DNA from: an uncultured Campylobacterota bacterium
GTDB taxonomy: Bacteria; Campylobacterota; Campylobacteria; Campylobacterales; Sulfurovaceae
DNA length: 64,000 bases
Direction: 5' to 3'
Assembly: GCA_937141405.1 (NCBI GenBank)
Contig: CAKZQQ010000007.1
Span: 1 to 64,000 of the forward strand
This document shows, one piece after another, positions 34,596 through 43,685 of this stretch (positions within the stretch are counted from its first letter, which is position 1; each line of letters begins with the position of its first letter). A model generated the notes under the pieces. That model was not told where the DNA came from, did no database searches, and saw only the letters and a list, made by a program, of their open reading frames with translations. The translations under genes and the position numbers were made by a program.

Positions 34596-35903
34596 ATGGG
34601 GAAAAAACTATACATAGAAACGCTTGGTTGTGCTATGAATGTAAGAGATTCAGAACATCTCATAGCAGAACTCTCAAAAAAACATAACTACACACTCACA
34701 GACGATATCACCAAAAGCGATTTAATCATCATCAATACCTGCTCTGTTCGAGAAAAGCCCGTTGCAAAACTTTTCTCTGAGCTTGGCGTCTTCGCTAAAA
34801 CAAAAAAACCACAAGCTAAGATCGGTGTATGTGGATGTACAGCGAGCCATTTGGGTGCAGAGATTATCAAAAGAGCCCCATTTGTCGACTTTGTATTAGG
34901 TGCTAGAAATGTATCGAAAATCAGTGAGGTTCTTGAGCATAAACATGCTGTTGCTATCGATACGGATTATGACGAGAGTAGCTATATCTTCGAAGAGTAC
35001 CGCTCAAACCCCTATAAGGCGATGGTCAACATCTCTATGGGGTGTGATAAATCTTGCGCATTTTGTATCGTTCCTACTACGCGAGGGGAAGAGGTATCTA
35101 TCCCCTCAAATCTCATCATCTCCGAGATTCAAAAGTCAGTTGCAAATGGAGCAAAAGAGGTGATGCTTCTTGGACAAAATGTCAACAATTACGGGCGAAG
35201 GTTTACAAACAAGAGTGAGATAGCAAACTTCACAGAGCTCTTAAAGGCAGTGAGCGAGATAGAAGGTCTAGAGCGTATCCGCTTTACCTCTCCACATCCA
35301 CTTCATATGAACGATGCTTTTTTAGAAGAGTTTGCAACAAACCCAAAGATATGTAAGCAGATTCATGTCCCGCTTCAAAGCGGCTCCACCGAGATACTCA
35401 AAACAATGAAAAGAGGATATACGAAAGAGTGGTTCTTAGATAGGTGCGAGCGTATCCGCACACTAGCGCCAAATACTACCATATCAACCGATATCATCGT
35501 CGGCTTTCCGGGCGAGAGTGAAGAAGATTTTGAACATACTATGGATGTGCTAGAGAAAGTACGATTCGATCAACTCTTCTCTTTTATCTACTCTCCAAGA
35601 CCACATACACTAGCAGCGAATTTTGACAATCAGGTTGAGAGCGCAACCTCTTCACGAAGATTGACTCGGCTCCAATCAAGACACACAGAGATACTTGATA
35701 GCATCATGGAGGCACAACTTAACACAATCCATGAGGTCTATTTTGATGAGCTCAAACCAAATGGAAAGATAGCCGGAAGATCAGATGATGGAAAACTTAT
35801 ATTTGTCGATGGCGGTGAAGCACTTTTGGGCGAGATAAAAGATGTTATAATCACAAAAATATCAAGAAGTCTACTTCACGGTAAGGTGATTGATGCAAGT
35901 TAG
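34596..35903 (+). CDS. miaB: tRNA-2-methylthio-N6-dimethylallyladenosine synthase
   Basis: MiaB is a radical-SAM methylthiotransferase acting on i6A37 of tRNAs. It has N-terminal cluster cysteines in [22 protein letters not shown] and GVCGCTAS. The radical-SAM CxxxCxxC appears as CDKSCAFC (about residues 150-157). The C-terminal TRAM domain ([18 protein letters not shown]) binds tRNA. It has 435 residues, full length. The i6A substrate is made by MiaA, encoded at 39.7 kb. The 3' end overlaps the acyltransferase gene by 11 bp. Confidence 0.96.
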   Translation: MGKKLYIETLGCAMNVRDSEHLIAELSKKHNYTLTDDITKSDLIIINTCSVREKPVAKLFSELGVFAKTKKPQAKIGVCGCTASHLGAEIIKRAPFVDFVLGARNVSKISEVLEHKHAVAIDTDYDESSYIFEEYRSNPYKAMVNISMGCDKSCAFCIVPTTRGEEVSIPSNLIISEIQKSVANGAKEVMLLGQNVNNYGRRFTNKSEIANFTELLKAVSEIEGLERIRFTSPHPLHMNDAFLEEFATNPKICKQIHVPLQSGSTEILKTMKRGYTKEWFLDRCERIRTLAPNTTISTDIIVGFPGESEEDFEHTMDVLEKVRFDQLFSFIYSPRPHTLAANFDNQVESATSSRRLTRLQSRHTEILDSIMEAQLNTIHEVYFDELKPNGKIAGRSDDGKLIFVDGGEALLGEIKDVIITKISRSLLHGKVIDAS

Positions 35904-36519
35904 CTTTTCTAAAAAACTTATCCTTTTAATTGCGCCTACGATAATCTACATGCTTATGCGTCTTTTATGGCTTACAACAAGAAAACATTTTAACTTTTCT
36001 GAGGTTATAGAAAAAGAGAAACAATACCTTTGCACATGCTGGCATGGCGAGCTTCTCTTTAGCCCCCAAGCCTATAGAAAACTGCACCCAAAAAACATTT
36101 CCAATGCGATGATTTCCCAACATTTTGATGGAGAGATCATCGCACAAACGCTCTCGTTTTTGGATATCAAAGCGATCCGTGGTTCAAGCTCAAAAGGAGG
36201 CTCTAGAGTATTTCTAGAAGCCTTTAAAAGACTTAAGAGGGGCGAAGAGGTTCTCATCACTCCTGATGGACCTAGAGGTCCAAGACACACTCTGGGGGAT
36301 GGCATCATCGCTTTGGCACAAAAACTTAATCTGCCGATTTTTATCATGAGTTACCAAGCAAGCAGTTATTGGCAGCTTAAAAGCTGGGATAAATTTATCA
36401 TCCCCAAACCCTTTAGTAGAGTAGAGTTTTTTGCACAAAGTATAGATATAGGTGGTAAGAGCGAAGAAGAAGCAAAAAAGATCCTCAAAGATGCTATGAT
36501 GAGGTACACGATAGCATAA
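35893..36519 (+). CDS. DUF374 / lysophospholipid acyltransferase-like protein
   Basis: This 208-residue protein has one N-terminal membrane helix. The family core is present: [24 protein letters not shown] and [16 protein letters not shown], the last resembling the acyl-acceptor site of glycerolipid and lipid A acyltransferases. It likely acylates a lipid at the inner membrane, but the acceptor is unknown. ATG 35893 follows AAGGTG inside the end of miaB. The same miaB neighbour occurs in H. pylori as I recall. Confidence 0.85.
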   Translation: MQVSFSKKLILLIAPTIIYMLMRLLWLTTRKHFNFSEVIEKEKQYLCTCWHGELLFSPQAYRKLHPKNISNAMISQHFDGEIIAQTLSFLDIKAIRGSSSKGGSRVFLEAFKRLKRGEEVLITPDGPRGPRHTLGDGIIALAQKLNLPIFIMSYQASSYWQLKSWDKFIIPKPFSRVEFFAQSIDIGGKSEEEAKKILKDAMMRYTIA

Positions 36520-36529
36520 GAAGTGAGCG

Positions 36530-37366
36530 ATGAAAGAGCAATTTTTAAAACTGAGTGAAGAATTTTTAGAGTACCTTTGGGATATCAGAGGGTATAGCGA
36601 AACATCTATCACTACTTATGAGATAGCGCTCAAGCAGATGCTTGAATATGCTACCTTTGAAAAAGATGAGGGTGTCACTACGCTCAATATCACTCCATTT
36701 AGACACAAGATACTCAAAAATAGCAAAAAGACAATCGCAAAAAAACTCAGTGCCATACGCTCTTTTGTCAAATTTTTAAATGAGCAAAAAAATATGCATG
36801 TCATCATCTACCCGAGTGAGTCAATAAAGGTACCAAAAACACTTCCAAAACCGATTGAGCAAAATTATATCCAAGAGGTACTCCAGAGTGCCGATTTGGA
36901 ACAAAAGGCCATTATATATATGCTCTATGGTTTAGGATTGAGGATTAGTGAACTCTCAAGTTTAAAACTTGAAGATATCAAAGATCACTGGACACAAATA
37001 CACGGTAAAGGCAATAAAATGAGAGAACTTCCTCTCGTTGCTGAAGTGCAATCAGTCATCGATAGTTATATCGATACCTACAAACCAAAGAAATATCTTT
37101 TTGAAAAAAATAACGCTCCTCTTAATAGTGCACAGCTTCGATATAAAATCACCAATATATTTAAAGCACACGGCATCAAGACAACACCGCATCAGCTCAG
37201 ACACTCTTTTGCAACTCATCTTCTCAATAGCGGTGCAAGAATTGCCGATGTGAGTGAACTCTTAGGGCATGCAACCATGGCAACAACCCAGATATATACA
37301 AAACTAGCCGATAGTAAAAAACTTGAGGAGTACCTCAAGGCGCATCCATTGACTAAAAAGAGTTGA
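36530..37366 (+). CDS. Tyrosine recombinase of the XerC/XerD type
   Basis: This 278-residue site-specific recombinase has an N-terminal SAM-like DNA-binding domain (about 1-85). The catalytic core shows Arg in GLGLRISEL, then HQLRHSFATHLL (His-x-x-Arg), then His in LLGHATMATTQIY and the Tyr nucleophile in QIYTKL. It most likely resolves chromosome dimers. It is shorter than the XerH proteins of Helicobacter and Campylobacter (about 355 residues). Its place between housekeeping genes, without att-like repeats, argues against a mobile-element integrase. The 3' end overlaps tilS, convergent, by 14 bp. Confidence 0.9.
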   Translation: MKEQFLKLSEEFLEYLWDIRGYSETSITTYEIALKQMLEYATFEKDEGVTTLNITPFRHKILKNSKKTIAKKLSAIRSFVKFLNEQKNMHVIIYPSESIKVPKTLPKPIEQNYIQEVLQSADLEQKAIIYMLYGLGLRISELSSLKLEDIKDHWTQIHGKGNKMRELPLVAEVQSVIDSYIDTYKPKKYLFEKNNAPLNSAQLRYKITNIFKAHGIKTTPHQLRHSFATHLLNSGARIADVSELLGHATMATTQIYTKLADSKKLEEYLKAHPLTKKS

Positions 37367-38342
37367 GTATCTCTGCTATCTTGATATCTTGTTTGAAACA
37401 GTAAGGTCGAATTTTTGGTGGAATTTTAGCGCCCCTGCAAAGCTCTTTGAACTCTTTTGGAAGCGTAACATCAAGATAAGGGGCTATAAATACCTTCTCA
37501 TCAAAGGTCTCAATAGCCCAACTGCCGCCTATAACAAGCGAGTCATTTTTTTCGATGTCATCTCTTTGTGCTCTACTTAGCAGATAACCAAGCTTTTTGA
37601 GCGTTTTATCTACCGCACTTACCCTAACCCTCGCATCATCAATTTTAAGCACTCTAAGCTCTTTATCGGCATACAAAAGCCTATAGCCGCTTTGCAATTT
37701 GCAACAATCTTCCTCTATGTAACTCAAACTTCTTTTAATCCCCTCTTGAAACTCTGCAAGCAGGGCATCACTATAGTGCTTTCTAAAAAAGTTTCTCTCA
37801 TAACTCTCATCACTATTGGTTGCATCTATGAAGTATCTATGGTCGTTTGCCTCTAGGTATTCTAGAAGCTCACTTTTTGTATGCTCCAAGAGTGGACGCG
37901 ATATGATGTACCCCTCTTTTTGTACTTGTGCCTCTAAGCCTATAAGTTCACATACTCCCGAACCCTTTGTAAGCCGCATCAAAAACCACTCAAGCTTGTC
38001 ATTAAGTTGGTGTGCCGTGAGTAAAATATCGTATCCATGCTCTGCTATGAGCTCTTCAAAGAAAGCATAACGAAATGCTCTGGCATTTGCCTCAAAGTTA
38101 TTTGTAAACTTTGGAGCTTCAATCTCAAAACAGTTGAGTTTGTACATTTTGGCTAACTCTTTAGCATAAGCTACCTCCTGGACGCTCTGCTCTCTGATGC
38201 CATAATCAACAATAGCGATGTCAAAATTGACACCCGCATCGACAAGTAGAAAAAAAAGTGCGCTTGAGTCTATACCGCCTGAAAATGCTAGGAGTGAACG
38301 CTTCTGCTTTACAAGCTCTGTAAACTCTTGTGACAACTTCAT
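37353..38342 (-). CDS. tilS: tRNA(Ile)-lysidine synthase
   Basis: TilS converts C34 of the CAU-anticodon tRNA-Ile to lysidine so that it reads AUA. The PP-loop SGGIDSS is at residues 21-27, followed by LLTAHQLNDKLEWFLMRL, a family motif. The C-terminal domain is short (329 residues in total), as in the Helicobacter enzyme. The ATG overlaps the stop of rimO (38339-38342). Confidence 0.93.
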   Translation of the reverse strand: MKLSQEFTELVKQKRSLLAFSGGIDSSALFFLLVDAGVNFDIAIVDYGIREQSVQEVAYAKELAKMYKLNCFEIEAPKFTNNFEANARAFRYAFFEELIAEHGYDILLTAHQLNDKLEWFLMRLTKGSGVCELIGLEAQVQKEGYIISRPLLEHTKSELLEYLEANDHRYFIDATNSDESYERNFFRKHYSDALLAEFQEGIKRSLSYIEEDCCKLQSGYRLLYADKELRVLKIDDARVRVSAVDKTLKKLGYLLSRAQRDDIEKNDSLVIGGSWAIETFDEKVFIAPYLDVTLPKEFKELCRGAKIPPKIRPYCFKQDIKIAEILNSF

Positions 38343-39661
38343 ACACTAGCCCCCTTTACGGTTCCCAAGAGTATCTCATCGCCAACAAGCTCACTGATAT
38401 AGATGCGGTATCTTTTGCCAAAATCGATCGGCATATCTGAGCTATCATTGATAAGAATCTCGCCATCAATCTCTCGCTCCCAATTCAGCGGCTTTGCGCT
38501 AAGGAGATACTCATGCTCACTGCTCTCTTTTTCAATCACCACTTCTATCTCTGTGCCAACCAATTTTTCCAAAGATGCCTTGACACTCTTTCTTGCGATT
38601 GCCCCTAACCTTTTAGCTCTCTTAGCTATAGTTTTTAGTTCAATCTGCTCCATACTAAAAGCTGCGGTATCCTCTTCGTTAGAGTATTCAAATACATTGA
38701 ATCGATCAAACCCAAAATCCTCTGCATATTCACACAATCTCTCAAATGCCTCATCATCTTCACCGGGATGACCTACGATAAAAGTGCTCCTTATAAAAGC
38801 GTTTGGTTTTGAATGCATATACTCTAAGAGCTCTTTCGTCTTTGTCTCTCCAAAGCCTCGCTTCATAGTCTTGAGCATTCCGTCATCACTATGTTGGATA
38901 GGTATATCATAGTAGGTTTGAAAAAGAGGCGAATCAGCGATCGCATCAATAAGTGCAAATGTTGTCGTACTCGGATAGAGATAGAGTATCTTTGCGCTTT
39001 GAACTCCCTCTATCTTCTCCACTGCTTTTATAAGTTCTGCGAGCCCATCTTTAAGCCCTAAATCTCTGCCGTAACTTGAGCTATCTTGTGAGATAAAACT
39101 AAAATCCCAATAGCCTCTTGCAACTAGGGACTTGACCTCTTTGACAATCGAGTCAATCCCTCTTGAGTGGAGTTTGCCTTTGAAATTTGGAATGGCACAA
39201 AATGAGCATGACTGGTTGCACCCCTCTGCAATCTTGATATAAGCATGATAACTTGAGCCTGTGATGACTCTTGAGACATCCTCGTTTGCTAAAAAAACAC
39301 TAGGGGAGTAGCTACTCTTTTTTGCCTCTATCAACCTATCTATATTGTCATAATCGCCAACACCTGTAAATATGTCAACCTCACTCAAATCTTTTTGAAG
39401 TTCCTCCTTATAGCGCTCACTCAAACAGCCGCTTATAACGAGAAGAGAGTCCTTTTTTCGCAAAGCGTGTAACTCCATAATAGTCTCTAAGGACTCCGTT
39501 TTTGCTGCCTCTATAAAACCACAGGTATTGACAATAATGACATCAGCGCTACTAGGATCATCAACTACTTTGTATTGACTTAACTTGCCGAGCATTACTT
39601 CGCTATCGACTAGATTTTTTGTACATCCTAAACTCACTAGATGGAGTGTTTTTTGTCCCAT
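38339..39661 (-). CDS. rimO: Ribosomal protein uS12 methylthiotransferase
   Basis: RimO is a radical-SAM enzyme that adds a methylthio group to the conserved Asp of ribosomal protein S12. Cluster cysteines lie in SLGCTKNLVDSE, NTCGFIEAAKTESLE and SGCLSERY, and the radical-SAM motif is CNQSCSFC. The SLGC and GFI-A-K-E signatures separate it from MiaB. I use ATG 39661, giving 440 residues that begin MGQKTLHLVSLGC. The longer frame from 39742 would enter the divergent miaA gene. It is coupled to tilS downstream. Confidence 0.95.
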   Translation of the reverse strand: MGQKTLHLVSLGCTKNLVDSEVMLGKLSQYKVVDDPSSADVIIVNTCGFIEAAKTESLETIMELHALRKKDSLLVISGCLSERYKEELQKDLSEVDIFTGVGDYDNIDRLIEAKKSSYSPSVFLANEDVSRVITGSSYHAYIKIAEGCNQSCSFCAIPNFKGKLHSRGIDSIVKEVKSLVARGYWDFSFISQDSSSYGRDLGLKDGLAELIKAVEKIEGVQSAKILYLYPSTTTFALIDAIADSPLFQTYYDIPIQHSDDGMLKTMKRGFGETKTKELLEYMHSKPNAFIRSTFIVGHPGEDDEAFERLCEYAEDFGFDRFNVFEYSNEEDTAAFSMEQIELKTIAKRAKRLGAIARKSVKASLEKLVGTEIEVVIEKESSEHEYLLSAKPLNWEREIDGEILINDSSDMPIDFGKRYRIYISELVGDEILLGTVKGASV

Positions 39662-39715
39662 TACCGCTCTTTTTTTGAATGAATTATAGCATAAGATATT
39701 TATTATGTTATCATT

Positions 39716-40621
39716 ATGCTTATGTATAATCACCCAAAACAATTAGCAATCATAGGACCAACTGCAAGCGGTAAAAGTGCACTTGCAATCAAGATAGCAA
39801 AAGAGCTTGATGCAGATATTCTTTCGCTTGATTCACTCGCCATCTATAAAGAGATCGATATCGCCTCAGCTAAACCGACCAAAGAGGAGATGGATGGCAT
39901 CACACATTACGGGATCGACCTCATCTATCCCAATGAGCCTTTTGATGTGACAATATATGTAGAGCTTTACAGAGAAGTTTACAAGAGAGCTCGAGAAAAA
40001 AATAGGACACTCATTATCGTCGGAGGGACAAGTTTTTATCTTCAAACGCTCCTAAAAGGTATCAGCAACACACCAAAACTTAATGAAGAAGAGCAAGCTT
40101 ATGTTGCGCATCTGCTCCAAGATAAACAAAAAGCCTATGAGTTGCTTTTAAAAATTGACCCACACTATATCTCTAAAATTGCAAGTAATGATCGCTATAG
40201 GATAGAAAAAGCGCTTGCAATCTATGTCGCATCCAAGATGGCTCCTAGTCTCTATTTTGAGCAAAATCCACCTCAACCTATCATAGAGGATAGACTCCCA
40301 ATCTATGAGATAAGCGTAGAAAAAGAGTACCTTTTAAATCGCATAGAAAAAAGAACGGCGATGATGTTACAAGATGGACTTGTAGAAGAGGTGAGTTACC
40401 TCAAGGAAAAGTATGGAATCGCGCCTCACTGCATGAAAGCTATAGGGATCAAAGAGACGCTTGATTTTATCGAAGATAGGATAGATGAAAAGGAGCTTGC
40501 TTCACTCATCTCTATTCACACAAGACAACTTGCTAAAAGACAAAATACTTTCAATAAAACGCAATTTAAAGAGAAGATAAGCGGTGGATGCGATAGTATA
40601 TATGAAGAGATTCTGAGATAA
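39716..40621 (+). CDS. miaA: tRNA dimethylallyltransferase
   Basis: MiaA prenylates A37 of tRNAs reading U-starting codons, giving the substrate for MiaB. The P-loop GPTASGKSAL is at about residues 14-23, and DSLAIYKEIDIASAKPT is the substrate-binding signature (the common DSMQVY appears as DSLAIY). It has 301 residues, full length. ATG 39716 or 39722 are both possible. Neither has a Shine-Dalgarno sequence, and TATTAT at 39701-39706 would give a very short leader. Confidence 0.94.
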   Translation: MLMYNHPKQLAIIGPTASGKSALAIKIAKELDADILSLDSLAIYKEIDIASAKPTKEEMDGITHYGIDLIYPNEPFDVTIYVELYREVYKRAREKNRTLIIVGGTSFYLQTLLKGISNTPKLNEEEQAYVAHLLQDKQKAYELLLKIDPHYISKIASNDRYRIEKALAIYVASKMAPSLYFEQNPPQPIIEDRLPIYEISVEKEYLLNRIEKRTAMMLQDGLVEEVSYLKEKYGIAPHCMKAIGIKETLDFIEDRIDEKELASLISIHTRQLAKRQNTFNKTQFKEKISGGCDSIYEEILR

Positions 40622-40630
40622 CCCTACCAC

Positions 40631-40644
40631 CGCACGCAAGTGCG
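40631..40644. terminator. Small hairpin between convergent miaA and nuoN
   Basis: The stem CGCAC/GTGCG with a GCAA tetraloop lies in the 34-bp gap between the two stop codons. There is no T-run on either side, so it may be only a weak terminator or an mRNA end structure shared by both transcripts. Confidence 0.4.
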
Positions 40645-40655
40645 ATCAGGAGCTA

Positions 40656-42146
40656 TCAAAGAACCGAGTAATCTATCATATAGGTGATATATGAGAGAAG
40701 CTGTTGAAAGAAAAATACCGATGTAACGGTAACGATAACTGCTATTCCTATGATTACCATAAGCGGTTTTGAGATGTTATAATAAACCGTATTCATATCT
40801 TTATTTGGCTCTTTAAGGAACATATAGACAATCAGTTTAAGATAGTAGTATGCCGCTATAGCACTATTGAGTCCCATAATGACAGCAAGCCAAATATACC
40901 CTTTATCGACAGCGGCACTCATAATATAGAGTTTTCCCCAAAATACAGAAAATGGCGGAACGCCTGCAAGTGAGAGCATAAAGAGTGCCATTACTACAGC
41001 GCCCATAGGAATCACCTTGATAAGACCTGCAAATTTTTCATACGGATGGTCAAATCTAAGACTATAGCGTCTCTTTTTATGTCTTGATATCCAAAGCATT
41101 GTAAAGGCTCCGAGATTTGTAAACATAAAGAGCGTATAGTAGACAAATATACTCACATCTCCTTTTGTTGTACCAAGTGCAAGCGCAGACATAACAAATC
41201 CTGCATGTGCGATAGATGAGTATGCAAGCATTCTTTTGACATCTTCTTGCACAAGTGCCATGATATTTGCAAGTGTCATCGTCAGTACTGCAAGCACCAA
41301 GATGATAACTCTAATTGGCTCAATACCAAGATCGATATAGGTTCCAAATATACGGAGTGCAACAACAAATGTTGCAATCTTCGGCACTATCGACATATAA
41401 CCGGCAAGTGGTGCAGGCGCGCCCTCATACACATCCGGTACCCAAGTATGGAAAGGGAAGAGTGATATCTTAAATGCAAAGGAGATGAGAAGTAAGACGC
41501 CACCGGCTATGATAACCGCTGATAATCCCGGCTCATTTAAACGATCTCCGATAACATCTTTGATAGCATAAAGCTCTATACTTCCCGTTGTCGCATAGAT
41601 GAGCGCTGAACCCATCGCAAAAAATCCTGCTGCGACTGCTCCCATAGTAAAGTACTTCACGGCAGCCTCATAAGAGTTGCTTCTATTGTGCATCGCTATG
41701 AGTGTGTAAAGAGAGAGAGAAGCTGTCTCAAGACCCACAAAAATGAGTATCAAATTATCGCTTGTTACCATAAATTGGAAACCTGCAATCATAAACAAAA
41801 AGAGTGCAAAGAACTCAGGATATGAGAACTCATGGAATCTTTTTGATGTAAGTGCGAGCGGGATGAAAAGCATAGAAGTAACGAGGATAAGAAGTTGCGT
41901 TACTATGGCGATACCATCGACTAAGATAAGGTCAAAGAAACCTCTATCATTGACAACCAAACTGAGCACAGAACCGAAATCTACGAAAAGGATTAGTATC
42001 ATCATCATAACATAGAACGATTTGTGAAGATCATTTTTGATAAGATCGATTATAAGTATAAGTAACCCACCGCAAACTGCTATCAACATCGGTATCAGAG
42101 TTGGAAGATTAAGCTCTTGCATTGTAATGGAAATTTGGCCCAACAT
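40656..42146 (-). CDS. nuoN: NADH-quinone oxidoreductase subunit N
   Basis: NuoN is an antiporter-like proton-pumping subunit of the complex I membrane arm. It has 496 residues with about 14 membrane helices. LFPFHTWVPDVYEGAPAPLA is the family signature around the lateral-helix Lys, and AYSSIAHAGF marks the second half-channel. It is the last gene of the operon. Its ATG shares a base with the nuoM stop. Confidence 0.97.
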   Translation of the reverse strand: MLGQISITMQELNLPTLIPMLIAVCGGLLILIIDLIKNDLHKSFYVMMMILILFVDFGSVLSLVVNDRGFFDLILVDGIAIVTQLLILVTSMLFIPLALTSKRFHEFSYPEFFALFLFMIAGFQFMVTSDNLILIFVGLETASLSLYTLIAMHNRSNSYEAAVKYFTMGAVAAGFFAMGSALIYATTGSIELYAIKDVIGDRLNEPGLSAVIIAGGVLLLISFAFKISLFPFHTWVPDVYEGAPAPLAGYMSIVPKIATFVVALRIFGTYIDLGIEPIRVIILVLAVLTMTLANIMALVQEDVKRMLAYSSIAHAGFVMSALALGTTKGDVSIFVYYTLFMFTNLGAFTMLWISRHKKRRYSLRFDHPYEKFAGLIKVIPMGAVVMALFMLSLAGVPPFSVFWGKLYIMSAAVDKGYIWLAVIMGLNSAIAAYYYLKLIVYMFLKEPNKDMNTVYYNISKPLMVIIGIAVIVTVTSVFFFQQLLSYITYMIDYSVL

Positions 42147-43675
42147 TAGTTCTCCTCCTTATCTTCTGATCGCATAGAAGCGATAAGCTCTTTTGTTTTT
42201 GGTTTCACGGCTTTTGCTTCCATAAGCTCTAACATACTAGAGACTGAAACATCTATAGGTTTGAGTATAGGTGTTGGATAGACACCTAGCCAAACTACTA
42301 TCAGCACAAGCGGGACAAGAGAAAAAGTCTCTCTTGCGTCAATATCAAGAAGCTTTTTATTCTCCTCGTTTGTCACCTCGCCAAAAAATGTCTTTTTGAA
42401 AAGAGAGAGCATATATACTGCACCGACGATGATCGAAGCGCCTGCTAAGATCGTCAATATCGGTGAGACTTTATAAAAGCCTATGAGCACTAAGAACTCA
42501 CCGACAAAACCAATCGTCAACGGTAATCCCACTGATGCCATAAGCATGATACCAAATATCATCGCATAGCGTGGCATCACAAGCGCGAGGCCACCAAACT
42601 CACTCATAAGCTTCGTATGTCTTCTATCGTAGATCATCCCTACAAGCATAAACATTGCACCCGAGACGATACCGTGTGCTAGCATCTGAAATATCGAACC
42701 ACTAATCCCTTGTGTATTCATAGCAAATGCCCCAAGCATGATAATCCCCATATGCGAAACAGATGAATAGGCGATAACCTGCTTGATATCCTCTTGGGCA
42801 TAAGCAACCATTGCCGTATAGATGATCATGATAATAGCAATAACGGCAATAGGAACAATCATTATCACCGAAGCATCAGGAAAGAGCGGGAGAGAGAATC
42901 GCACAAATCCATATGTTCCCATTTTAAGAAGTACGGCTGCAAGTATGACAGAACCGATAGTCGGTGCTTGACCGTGCGCATAAGGCAACCATGTATGGAA
43001 AGGGAACATTGGTACCTTGATAGCAAACCCGATAAAAAATGCAGCAAAAAGCCACAGTTGCACATTGACACCCATCTTCAATTGATACCAATCAGTCAGA
43101 GCAAAGCTCCACACCCCTACGATATCATAATATGTAAACGCCAAGAAGAGAATACCTACAAGCATAATGAGTGAGCCTGTAAAAGTATATAGGAAGAACT
43201 TGATAGCTGCATAGACTCTCAGTGGCCCACCCCATGCGCCAATGATATAGAGCATAGGCACCAAAGAGAGCTCCCAGAAGAGATAGAAGACGATGACATC
43301 TAAAGAGACAAATACACCCACCATTGTCATCTCTAAAAAGAGAAGCGTGATGACCATATTTTTAATCTCATTCTTGACGCTCATACTTATAATCCCGATG
43401 AGTGTCATAAGTGTTGCCATGATGACCAAGAAGAGACTAATCCCATCGACTGCAACATAATAGCTTATCCCAAAATCAGGCACGATAGGAATCAACTCAA
43501 CAAACTGCATTGCTGCACTTGTCCCATCAAAAGTCGCCCATAAAAACAAGGAGAGCGCAAATTCTACTGCGGCTACACTGATACCATACGCCCTTATGCT
43601 GTTCTTATCGATCACAAATCCAAGCAATCCTGCAATCGCCGGAAAAAATATCAATACACTTAAAATATTATCCAT
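42146..43675 (-). CDS. nuoM: NADH-quinone oxidoreductase subunit M
   Basis: NuoM is the middle antiporter-like subunit of the membrane arm. It has 509 residues. YLFWELSLVPMLYIIGAWGG carries the conserved helix-5 Glu, and MFPFHTWLPYAHGQAPTIGS and AYSSVSHMGIIMLG are typical of the family. The C-terminal 40 residues are polar and Lys/Glu-rich. It lies 10 bp after nuoL. Confidence 0.97.
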   Translation of the reverse strand: MDNILSVLIFFPAIAGLLGFVIDKNSIRAYGISVAAVEFALSLFLWATFDGTSAAMQFVELIPIVPDFGISYYVAVDGISLFLVIMATLMTLIGIISMSVKNEIKNMVITLLFLEMTMVGVFVSLDVIVFYLFWELSLVPMLYIIGAWGGPLRVYAAIKFFLYTFTGSLIMLVGILFLAFTYYDIVGVWSFALTDWYQLKMGVNVQLWLFAAFFIGFAIKVPMFPFHTWLPYAHGQAPTIGSVILAAVLLKMGTYGFVRFSLPLFPDASVIMIVPIAVIAIIMIIYTAMVAYAQEDIKQVIAYSSVSHMGIIMLGAFAMNTQGISGSIFQMLAHGIVSGAMFMLVGMIYDRRHTKLMSEFGGLALVMPRYAMIFGIMLMASVGLPLTIGFVGEFLVLIGFYKVSPILTILAGASIIVGAVYMLSLFKKTFFGEVTNEENKKLLDIDARETFSLVPLVLIVVWLGVYPTPILKPIDVSVSSMLELMEAKAVKPKTKELIASMRSEDKEEN

Positions 43676-43685
43676 TCTCTCTCCC

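Noticed and set aside
36530-37366. Integrase of a mobile element or prophage
   Set aside because: The flanking genes are housekeeping genes with overlapping ends, and there are no att-like repeats or phage genes.
39662-39742. N-terminal extension of RimO by 27 residues
   Set aside because: It would overlap the divergent miaA start and has no resemblance to RimO proteins, which begin just before the SLGCTKN motif.
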